From assembly GCA_947247005.1 (NCBI GenBank), contig OX365955.1, forward strand, positions 41,023,822-41,087,821: DNA of 64,000 nucleotides, written 5' to 3'. Numbering within the stretch: position 1 is the first letter of the stretch; the number at the start of each line of letters is the position of its first letter. Shown piece after piece: positions 12,083 to 24,400 of this stretch. Both the position numbers and the translations under genes were made by a program. This stretch comes from Spisula solida (taxonomy: Eukaryota; Mollusca; Bivalvia; Venerida; Mactridae). The notes beneath the pieces were generated by a model that did not search any database, had not been told where the DNA came from, and was given only the letters and a program-made list of their open reading frames with translations.

Positions 12083-12432
12083 CTTTTAAATGGTCCAGAA
12101 CTGCATGAAGCTATCGAATCTTTACTCTTTTTTACTTTTGGATTATAGAACTGTGGAGAATCAATCTCATCATATCCACTGTTAGAACACTTTCTCTTCC
12201 CTGACACGTTCGTATTGTTATATGACGGAGCAGAAAATTCAAAATCCAAAGTTTTTGGGTACGGTGGATTTTCTATCGTAAATCCGGGTATACTATCGTT
12301 ATCTTCATTTTCATCATTTTCAGTGATAGTATCATCATCATCATCATCATCTGAGCTGTTGTTGTTGTTGTTGTATGTCTCTTCACTCGGGTCCCAATCA
12401 TCAAGGTTTATCTCATTTTCACTGTTGCTGTC
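12083..12432 (-). CDS. ARHGEF39: Rho-GEF exon 11, acidic low-complexity extension
   Basis: The acceptor is CATATACCTAG; the candidate donor GTATAT at 12082 would leave phase 2. The 116 codons run from DSNSENEINLDDWDPSEE through five Asn, two Ser and seven Asp (coding trinucleotide repeats AAC and GAT) to a basic segment with SGKRKC and NPKVKKSKDS. It is disordered in character, with two possible nuclear signals. No further exon was recognised at lower coordinates. Without the donor the frame stays open to a stop at 11962-11964. Confidence 0.7.
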
Positions 12433-15400
12433 CTAGGTATATGAAATCAAGTCATGAAAAAAACATGTAAATATATTACAGTAAAATAATTTGATTTTCG
12501 TTGGTATTAAATTTCACGGATTATGGTAAAATTGTAATTTGGTGGTTGCTTATGTTTGTGAATTTAAGATATTAAAATATGAGGTCAATTTCACATTCTT
12601 TTGGTAATTAAAGGGCCATAATCTAATCAGGGGTTCTACTGAGGCATAATGTCCAATCCTGAAAACGAGTCACAAGTCTGTTTCGGGAGCCATTAGCACA
12701 CATCCCTAAACCTTAACTAGGTTTCAAACATTGTTCTATTACTAAAATTCACATTATGGAACTTAAAAGGACCATAACTTTGTCAATTCTTTGAATTTTG
12801 TCATCAAATAACTTTTGTTTTAAGCAGAAAAGATAGTTCGTTCTCATGCAGCAAATCCGGATTTCCGGATTTTTCCGGAAGTGCAGGACCCCTGTCTAAT
12901 AAGGCCTGGCCGATTGGGCATATTATCGAACTTGGCCGAGATTTTGTGCCCATGAACATTGTCAGATGAGCTAAAAATTTGATGGTCAGTTAAAAGATTT
13001 CACCAAAACAGGTAACTATAAGTCTGTCAAAATTATCAAATTACTGAAAAATCCTTTTTTCTCCCTTTTTATGATAATCTAGAAAATATATTTTTAACTT
13101 AAAGTGACTTAAGTAATCACCAGGGTATTGTTTCATCAAAGCACTTAAGGAAATTGTAAATTTACATCCAAATTTGAATTCTTTATAATTGTCTAACTTC
13201 TACAAATTGTGGTAAAGGGATATGCAATATTAGTAATGAATCAGTTAATGATCACCAACAAACAGTATGTGTCCCTATTTGTAGATGTATAAGCATTATA
13301 TAAGGAATTTAAATTTGAGCCTGAATTTAAGATTTTCGTAGATGCTTTGATAAAACAGTACCTAGGTTAAACATACCTGAAGATAAGATGGTTCAACTTC
13401 CTCTGTTTCCGACAATTTAGAATTTCTCCTTGGTGTAAGACAATTACTGACGTCAACATCGGCCAGGGCTCTCAGTGGTGACCTTAGGGGAGAAGCTGTT
13501 GTAGCACCCGCTGATTTCCCAGCTCCTGGTTTCTTCTGTACAAAAAGATATTTCAGAGTAATATAAGATCACACTTTTTAACCGCAAATATAACATGGAT
13601 CTACTTGCCATATTTCTGCCATATGTATCACCTTGGCTTATGGGTGAAGGTAGCTAATGTATGATACATTAGAGATTTTAAACAGACCAGGCCCCGATCT
13701 CCCGAAACATCTCAATTTGAACACAATCTCAACTCAAATTTTGTCACTTATCGTATGATATAGTTTCCATGCGAAATTGTACTCTAAATTGGTATAACAA
13801 AACAGAAACATTATTCTGAGTTAATTACAGTAAAATTTCGAGAGCTCAGGCTTCATATTTATCTCAAAGTCAGATTCTGATTTGAGCAAAATCTCAATTT
13901 GAGTGGAGCTTTCTACTTGAGATGCTTCGGGAGATCGGGCCCTGTTCTCATCTTCAATTCACTAATCATATACTGTAAACCGACAAATTATTTCGTGCGA
14001 TTTAAGTTCGCAAGTAGTACAGGGTGCTTCATAATATCTGTCCCCATGAGAAGATGCTTGATCTCTTATTACATTAAATTGCAGCACAAACATAATACAG
14101 GAAATAACACAGTTTGTGACAGTTTTTAATTAACTTTTTATCACGCATCTTTGTTTAAACAGGGATTTACAGAGGAACTTATAATTAACAAAAGCTGGAT
14201 ATTTATTAAGCGACAATTATAATAATATATACGCAATATGAGTAGCAACTAGTGTACGACTACGGAATTTTCTTTTTATTACATATTATGCTTATACACT
14301 AAGTACAAACAGTTAAAGATAAACAAGTAATTAAGAATTCCAAGCAATACAGAAGTCCCCTACCAGTTTGCAGCCAGTTTCAATGTTTCTGTCGCCATAG
14401 AATCAAAATATTTTTAGACGTGCATAATCCCCTTATTGCCCCCTATCCACATACCAAGTTTCATACACCTAGCTTGGAAACTGTTTGAGTTATGTCAGGA
14501 TCCAGATTTTTTAACAAACGGACTGACGGGCGGAGGGCAAACCTATATTCCACTTCGGTCAAAAACCGGTAGGGGACTAAAAACATACATATCCAGCAGA
14601 CAGTTGTACTATTATGCATGCATGATTGAAATACATTTATTTTGTTACTATGCGACTTAAGTTTTGCTGAGTTTGCAGTTGACTTGAACACGCAAAAATT
14701 TGTATTCGCGAATATAAGTTGGTTTACAGTAACCTGTTTTTTTTTCAGTTAGAAAACCTAGCAAAAATATCTCTCTGATATTGTGTATGCCCCAATAGAA
14801 GCCAATTCACCATAACGTTTAAGATCCCTGTCACAGAGGCCTTGACATTGGTCTACCAACATAAAAATTATTGGGGGTGACCTACAGAGCTTAACTGTAA
14901 CATTATGTCTAGACATTTCTTAGAAGATTGGCAAGGTGCAAAGTCCATCATATAACCATACTGAAAAAAACAAGACCAGCCTGCTAGCATCTTGTATGTT
15001 AGATAAAATATGTTTTGTTTTTCACTAAGTAATATTGAGCGGTAAAATCCACCCGTGAAATCACATAACTAATATCTCTATACTAACTGGGAAATCAACT
15101 ATCAAACTGCAGAACAAGGAGCTACCTTTCTAATAGTATAATGTAATCTATACATTTTCAACATCAGAAAAATCCACATAATTTAATATGTATTTGTAAA
15201 CTTGTAAGTCACCTACACATGCTATTATCAGATAGTTTGGTTCTTTCAGTGTGACCTTGACCTTTGACCTAAAAAGCAATTAGGTTTATTTGGAGGTCAC
15301 GGCTGAATGACCTTCCAAGTTTTAGGAATGTAGGAATAAAGGTTCTGTATTTATCAATCTAACCTATGCAAAGAAGTATACAGCAATTTCAGAAAAGAAT

Positions 15401-18400
15401 CTTAAGTTGGGCAAAAAATTAAGTTCAGAATAGAACACAACAGGTGGTCTGGCTTGTTACAAAAATCCACAGAAAAGTGGAGTCAATTACATCAAACAGA
15501 AATAAAATGTCAAATTACAATACAGCTACAGACAGAGGCCGAGAAATTATAGCTTATACAACAAAAAAACACCTGCTGTTTGGACAACTGATAACCTAAT
15601 GTAGCTAACACAGACACAAAAGAACCATGTTTTATGCACAGAGCTTAACACTTCAGTCTTCACATATTTTTATGATCTTTGGCTTAGGTTCAATAAAACC
15701 TAGTCAGCACTTGAATAACCTATATACACTGGCAACTAAAGAACCAAGGAATCTATTTGAGAAAAACTAAGGTACCGCACCAAGATTGCTTGTATCAGAC
15801 AACTGTCCCGTCCCTTGAAGTGGGAGTTCATTGGCCAATATGGAAGGGAAATACTGGATGACTACGCATTTAGGACTGTCTCAGATGAGCGCAATCAAAT
15901 GAACAACAAACATTCATTCCCTAGTGACAGGGGTGTCAACAGAGCCAAGTTAAAAATCAGGAAAATCATATGCGGTCGACAATTTTTGCCAAACAAGAGG
16001 CATTCAACCACATTATTTCCATATTTAACTCAGTTTTTGTTGAATGTAATCCTTTAGAGCAGATTAAATTGACCATAACTTCGCCATTTCTTGAGATATT
16101 TTCATCAAATAACTTTTATTTTGGACAGAAACCATAGTTCTTTCAGGATGTATAAATCCGGAATTCCGGATTAATCAGGATTATTGACACCCCTGTAGTG
16201 AGCACTTTTTGAGCGGGCATAACAGGGGTACTACTAAAGCAAAATGACCAATCCTGAAAATGAGTCGCAAGTTTGTATGGGTACTATTTAGCACACATCC
16301 CTACAGCAGAACTCTGTTTCAAACATTATTCTGTAGTTAAAATTCAGCTTACAGAACTTCAAATGACCATAACTTTGTCAATTCTTTGAATTTTTTCATA
16401 AAGTAACTTTTATTTTCTGCAGAAAAGTTCATTTTCTTCATGCAGCAGATTTCCAGATCATTCCAGAATTGTAGGACCCCTGATTACTTGAGTTGATTCT
16501 TACTTTTTGATCCTTTTTTCTGTCCCGAAGTCTCATCAATGATTTCCCACGTACTGGTACTTTGTTACTACTGGGTTTCCTTAATGTTTGCCGATTTACA
16601 TTTAATTTTCTGTAATAGATCAACATAAATATCGATGAATGATTTTTTTTAAGTGAAACAAGTAATTAAGAATTGCTAGCAATACAGAAGTCCCCTACCA
16701 GTTTTAAGCCATTTTCAATGTTTCTGTTGCCATAGCAACCACAATTTTTGTCAGAATCAAAAATATGTTTGGACGGGCATAATCCCCTCATTGCACCCTA
16801 TCCACATATCAAGTTTCATAAACCTAGCTTGGAAACTGTTTGAGTTATGTCAGGATCCAGAATGTTTGACGGACGGACTGACGGACAGACGGAGGGCAAA
16901 CCTAGAGTCCCCTCCGGTCAAAAACCGATAGGGGACTAACAAGACTGCGTTCAATAAATGCTTATGCCCCGGTGGAAGCTTTGTCCATTATAACTAGCTA
17001 TATCAATCAGGGGCCATAATTCTGTTGAAATATTGGATGGCGTTACATGGCGTAGACAATATTAGGTGTTTATAATAATAAACAAGTATGCCTAGTTTGA
17101 AAGCAATGCCTTATTTATTTATTATACCATATTTATATAGCACTTTTATCATGTAATGACACTGTTAAAAAGTGCTGTACAATCACATTTAAGACATTGT
17201 TAAAACAATTTGAAATAGATATATGCATGCCTTGATGGACTTTGAAAATATTTTAGTTTCAAAATTTAGATAGATTTGGTTAACATTTTCAATGGGACAG
17301 ATGGATAGGACAATCGCTATAATATGCCTTCCACATCTACTGATCAGTACATTGGTAACATAGACAGATTTTGTAGAAGACACAGTCAATCAGGGATGTA
17401 AACGGGGCAAAATTAAACATCAGTAAAATCATTTGCGGTCGACCATTTTTTGCAAGCAAAAGGCCTTCAATGACATTGTTTGATATATAACTCAGTTTGA
17501 ACTAAAGAAAATAATTCAGAGCAGATTAAATTGACCATAACTTTGTCATTTCTTGAGATATTTTCATCAAATAACTTATTATTGTCAGAAGCCATTGCTC
17601 TATCAGGAATCATAAATCGGGAATTCCGGATTAATCAGGGAAATTGACACCCCTGGTCAATCTTTATTTTGGTGAAAAAGCTGCATAATTTATACAGCAT
17701 TTATACAGAGTGTAGATGCCTCAGAACAGACCTATAAAATAATGCATTTATTATATAAGAAAAGAATCCCTGGCAGAGAAACATTAATATATTACCTGAT
17801 AGCTGTCTCCATAACATCCACCCAACATAATGCATCCTGGGCATCATTACAGTGTAATAATAGATTCTCATCTTTACATGATATCTGTAAATATTAGCAT
17901 ATATAGTTACTGTACGTATAAGTGGTTAAGTTAGCCAGGGCTTTTTTTCGCTGAATTGTGAAGAGGCCCAAGCCCTTTTGTTTTGTGAAAATTTAGCGCG
18001 AAAATTATCAAAATTGTGAAAAGCTAAGCGCGATAAATCATCAAATTGTGAAATAAAATTTTTCATATGTTAAGTAATTTTTGTCCACTTGTCCCACACA
18101 TGCATGTATCTATGATACAATACTTCATACCAAGTCCAGTACAGGAATATATCATTGTTATTTATGTTTGGATTGTTTGGTGCTTTGTGAATTCTAATTG
18201 TGAAGGGGCCTTTAGGGGCCTATAGGAAATTGTGAAGGGGCCTTATATAAGCCCCTCGTATATAGTGAAAAAAAGCCCTGTTAGCGATATTGAACTATTT
18301 GCGAAAATTGACAAATTCACATAAATCGTACGTCAAATGTGTAAAATTCAGTGTGAAACATTTTGACCCTCAGAAATATCTAAAATCTTAAAAAAAGTCT

Positions 18401-21400
18401 TGTCACATTATTGTTGAGATTATTTTCATGCGAGATCACGCTCACAAAATTGAAAATATTGCCAAGAGTTTCTTACAGCAAAACTTAAGCAGAGCTTCAA
18501 CTTGAGATTCATCTCAGACTCTGATTTAAGCAAATCTCAAATTTGAGCCGAGATTCCTGTTTGAAATCCTTGGCTCGGACTGCCTGGCAACCTAATATAC
18601 TTACCCTAAACATACCGCCACCACCAGATCTCAGCACAGATCCAAGCACTTTTTCCACCTGACAATGTCGTAATGGTAGCATACAGCAACAGGAAAATGA
18701 GTTCTTTCCGCTATCTAACAGTTTTGGCTTTCCATATATAATCAGATCTGAGAACAAGAAAAACATCCTTTCCATAGATTTGCCTCCTTTTCTCGACATC
18801 TGTAATATAGACAAGTAGACAAACAGATTATTCCATCCTTATCCGCTATGATATAACAAGAGATGTTTGTAAAACACGTATGCCCTTATTGCAGCCATAT
18901 AGTCAGAATCGGAAAAGGTCACAGTGACCTTGACTAATGAACTACTGACATCAATAGGGGTCATCTACTGTTGATGACCAACCTCCATGAAAAGTTTGAA
19001 GATCCTAAGGCAAAGGGCTCTTGAGTTATTGAACGGAAACCATTTGGTCTACCGACAGACGGACGGAGATGTGCAAAGCAATATATACCCCCTCATCAAA
19101 GATGGGGACATAAAATATCAAATAGATTTTGGAGTCAGTCATTCGTTCTGTTTACGCCCTGTAGATTGCTGTTTTACCACATTCCACAAGATCTAATATC
19201 CACAAAAATAAATCATAGTACAGCAGTACATGTACAATTTTATGATAAGAAAGTAACAGAATCCAGTCTGCATACAATATATGACTTATAGTAGAGCACA
19301 AAGCTATGATTATATATCTAAGCCCCCCAAATTGCCCATAAAAGAGCTGATTTATCTTACATTGACTTGGAAGAAACATTACCAAAAGTTGTGTACAGCA
19401 TGTACTCTCATAAAACCAGAATATCGTGAGGTGATACAATCTATCATTCAGAAGATCTGTAAAATCACACATTTTCGTGGGTATTAAATTTCGTGGATTT
19501 TTTTGTAAAATGCGATTTCGTGTGGTCGTAAATTCATGGATTGCACAACATGGAAGGATAAAACCTTGATCTGCAATTGGGATGTCGATCAAATGTGGGG
19601 ATTAAATTACGTAGTAGAATTCAACCACGGAAATCAACGAAAATTTAACCCCCACAAAAAATATTGACTTTACAGTCTTTACAATATCCGAAAGATCACC
19701 ATTTTCCAAGGATGAGTAGACTTGACGGAAATCTTATGTTTTGGTAGAGGTATAATATGGAACACTTGGTAGGTATTTTCACAAATCAAGAACTTTTAAA
19801 ATCATTGATCAATCGAAAAAAAATATATCTAAACTGTGCACTATACATGTACATCAAGGGAAAAGCCAAAATACATATCTATCAGGGGTCTTACTCAATC
19901 CTGAAAATAAGGTGCAAGTCTGTTTCGAGTGAAATTTGACACATCCCTACACGAAAACACTGTTTCAATCATTGTTCTAGTGTTAAATTCACCTTTGAAA
20001 ACCTCAAATGACCATAACTTTGTTAATTACTGACTCTGATTTTTTTCATCAAGTTTCATTTATTTTCTGCAGAAAAGTTTATTCTTCCTAGTGCAGCAAA
20101 TCCGGATTTCTGGATTATTGTAGGACCCTTGTCTATAAAGACAAAGATGAAGCAGTTTTGCTTTGAGATCGACTAGTATCAAGAGCAGCCACCGCCTAGC
20201 AGGTGCAGATGCTTATCTGATTTTTGGTACATGTACTGGGAGTAAAAAGAAATTGTTATAAGATAGCCTTAGTTACCAGTATAAGCATAAACACAAAACA
20301 TAACCAAAAAATCTCATTTTTCAAGGTCCAAAAGGGGCCACCATCATTTTTGTAACAAGCAGGATGGAGTATAGTTCTGACCCCTAGACCCATGTGGCTG
20401 GTCCTAACCCCTAGACCTATTGGGCTGGTCAAAACCCCTAGACCCATGTGGCTGGTCCTAACCCCTAGACCAATTGGGCTGGTCCTATCCCCTAGACCAA
20501 TGGGGTTGGTCCTAAACCCTATACCAATGGGGCTGGCTCTAACCCCTAGACCAATGGGGATGGTCCTAACCCCTAGACCAATGGGGCTGGTCCTATCCCC
20601 TAGACCAATGGGGCTGGTCAAATCCCTAGACCAATGGAGCTGGTCCTAACCCCTAGACCAATGGGGCTGGTCCTAACCCCTAGATCCATGGGGCTGGTCA
20701 AAACCCATAGACCAATGGGGATGGTCCTAATCCCTGTATCAATGGGGCTGGTCCTAACCCCCAGACCAATGGGGCTGGTCCTATAAAAGCAATACACAAA
20801 CAGACTATACACAATCATAGCACCAAAGCACAAACTGTTACCAACCTTTGTCAGTTTTCCTTCTTTGATAAATTCTCGACCTGGAGTGAGTATCTTTGGA
20901 GCTGAGCTGTCAAAGCTGTTCTGTATCTCTAACATTTTCATGAAGTTTTCATTTTGTCTCACATGTTCATTTATATGCATAGCAATATCACCAACTTGCT
21001 TGGCAGCCTCTGAAATATTGTAAAAAAGTTTCATGAAGTTTTTACAAGCAGTCTTTTATGTTTAAGTTGAGTGCTGCCTTCCCTGTCTGAATTTCTATTA
21101 TCTTTTTTTTCAAAGTAATCCACTAGCCTTAGGCTAAGGGACCTTACAACAGTATACTATTGCTGTAAATGAGAGTCACAGAAATGCTACTGACCCCTTT
21201 GACCAAATGTACCAGACTTGTAACTTTATTATTTGATAAAGTAGAAATCCCCGTACCCTAGCGCATACAAACTATCCTTAGAATATAACCAGCCTTCTGA
21301 ACCAAAGTGAACCAATGAAAGCGCCTATCTGTTTTGGTTAAATGAAAATTTAATCATTAAAATTTTACTCTTAACAGATGTGACATCATGTCTTGGCGCT

Positions 21401-24400
21401 ATATTCTATTGCCCAATCAAAACGCTGGATGTTACATTTTAAGTTAGTTAGAACATGTTTTTAAGTAAAACTTTAATGACTAAAAAGGACTCGCTTTGCT
21501 TCCATTTGCTCGCTCTGTCCTTTATAATCATTAAACATTTCCTCAATATGTTAACTATTAAATGTACGCTAGCTAGCTAGTTAATCTTTGTATGGGACAA
21601 GCATCACTGTACATAATGTAATCATACCTTAAATTTGATCTTAACATTTTCGAATTTCGGTTAAGACAAATGATATAAGGTAAGTCTATTTAGTTGCACA
21701 TAAAAGCTGCAATATACATACATGTAAAATAGAAATTGTGTTACTAACTTTATTTAATAAATATGTGTTTATTCATTGTGTTAATATACATTTATCTTAT
21801 TATTGTACATAACATTATGCATGTTATGAATATAATTGTACTATTTCACTTTCCTTATAAATATTTGTATGTATGATATTTATATGTAATTGTAAATCAC
21901 TGAAAAGTGGAAATAAAGAGTATATATACACAATTGGTCACTGGTGCTGTCAAGAAATTTGAGCTAACCTATTTTGAAGGAGCTGAACTGCAAAAATGAA
22001 AATCTAAACCCTTCTTTAGGCAGGGGTGTCAACAGAGCCAAATTAAAAATCCTGAAATACATATGCGGCCGAGCATTTTTGCCAAACAAGATGCCTTCAA
22101 CCACATTGTTTCCATATTTATCTCAGAAAGTCCTTCAGAACAGTTTAAATTGACCATAACTTTGTCATTTCTCAAGATATTTCATCAGATAACTTTTATT
22201 TTGGTCAGAAATCATAGCTCTTTCAGGATTGGTAAATCCGGAATTCCGGATTAATCAGGAGTATTGACACCCCTGTTAGGTAAACAATGTGGACATGTTT
22301 CAAAAAGATTGTTTTTGTGCCAAAACTAGGATTTCTAGATCTCACAATCATGTTTCAAACTCTGTGACCTTCGGGGAACAAGAATTATGGAAAATTCTTC
22401 AGAAAATGTAACAAGTGCCAGAGGTATTCATAGTCCTTTAAAGGAAGCAGAACACATGCACTTCAACATAATATGCTTTCAATTTCATTTATATTAGTAG
22501 GGGATTTAGTTTCATTGATTTCTTGGATGACCTCTACCACGAAATTAAATCCCCAAAGAATAATTATACCAATAAATGTATCAAATTTACAGTGGCTGCC
22601 ATACTTGCTTTCAAGATCAGTCAAGTATAAGACTCGGCTTTTGGGAAGTTAACTTGCATGTGACAACATATAATAAAACAATTATAATATCTGTTTGACT
22701 TTTGTACGATTTCTGATAATTTGTGTAAAATTTGAGCTTGCCACTTTTCATGAAATTGGAAATCCTTGAAATTACGTCCCGCAAAATAGTCCTATTCACC
22801 AAAACCACAAACTTTTGTCCCATTAAAATTAAATGATTTTACAGTATATCTCACAAATTTAATCAGCATATTTAAAGGGACTGCCTCACGTATTGGTGTA
22901 TTTCAAAAATAAAATTAAATTGTCAAATATTCATGTAATTTTTTATATAGTTTCCTGTATATGCCATAAACAACCACATTGACATAAAAAATAACTTGGG
23001 AAACATCGGCATTTTGTAGTACATGTAATTTAGCATTTTTACACCCAAAATTCTATAGGGTATTAATACCCTATAGAATTAGCACTACTATCACTTAAAT
23101 TGCCTGAACTTTGTTTCCATTCGATGAAAACGAATTGAAAAATGAACCGAATACCTCACAGATGTTTCGGCTTTAGTTTGTTGCAGTTACAGTCTGATCA
23201 TGTGTGAATTACATAATATACAGAACATTTTGGAAAGAAAAATTTTCAAACAGAAAAATACTGAGTGCCAAATGTCAAGAGTGATTTAGATTGCTTATAT
23301 GCCAAAAATCTTTCATAAAGCAACCACCAGTGACTTTCTATTATATAAATACTTGGTTAGGTAGGAAAATTACGTCATACAAAAAATTTAGCCCGATCCG
23401 TGAGGCAGCACCTTTAAGGTTTCTCAAATTTTCGAGAAATGACAATTTTGTGACCCCATATGGATGATACTCGTCCTGTGTAGTAAATGAAGTGTTAGTA
23501 CATGCTTAACATTGTTAGAAACTTCAGCTCAGAAATTATATAAAACTCTAATTGTCACATTTCATTTTTGAAATAATCGACAAAAAATTCAATAATGATC
23601 CCATCGCAGAAGTAGAACATGTCACAGTAATAGTAACATTGTAAACTGCAGGACTAAAAATGACGAATACTGTAAAACCAACTAATTATGAGGATATTTA
23701 ATTGAGTTCTTGTTAACTGGTAACACAGTGGTGTCAATAAGGCCAAATTTAAAATCCTGAAAATCATTTGCGGCCGACTATTTTTTCCATACAATAGACA
23801 TTCAATCTCAATGTTTCCATATATAACTCAGTTTTTATTAAAGAAAAGTTTTCATAGCAGATGTAATTGACCATAACTTCGTCATTTATTGAGATATTTT
23901 CATCAAATATCTTTTATTTTGGTCAGAAATCATAGCTCTTTTAGAATAGATAAATCCGGAATCCCAAATAAATCAGGAATATTGACACCCATGGACTAAC
24001 AATATTATAAAGATCTATGGCAGTTTCTTCGGGCTATAAATTTATGGAATTTAAGTTTACTGCTTGTTACACATTTATCACACATGTTTGACGTCGCGGT
24101 AGCGTAATAAAGCCATTATTTATTTTTGATAATACACTAGTGTAATAAAGCTTTGGAGCAACGTCATTCAAAGTATAGGCGACGTCGTCAAAGTTGTGCG
24201 TTTATTATTGTGAAAATAATACGTTTTGGCCAGAAAAAGGCTAACATGTGATAAAAAGAACATTACATTTGTGGCTTTCCACATTGAATTTATTAAACTT
24301 GTTAAATAAAATCGATAAAATGCTCAGCAGAGCCTCGCATTTTTTTATTTTATTCAACTCGTTTAATAAATTTAATATGAAAAGACACTCATGTAATATC

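Noticed and set aside
12215..12436. Plus-strand serine-rich open frame
   Set aside because: Antisense shadow of exon 11; its Ser/Leu runs are the complement of the GAT and AAC codon repeats.
19152..19592. 146-codon minus-strand open frame
   Set aside because: Longest frame in the set, but it has no family resemblance, covers intron 6 and part of a TIR-like repeat (CGTGGGTATTAAATTTCGTG), and lacks splice support.
20392..20649. Plus-strand open frame MWLVLTPRPIGLV...
   Set aside because: Produced by the 27-bp minisatellite, which keeps frames open on both strands; not a gene.
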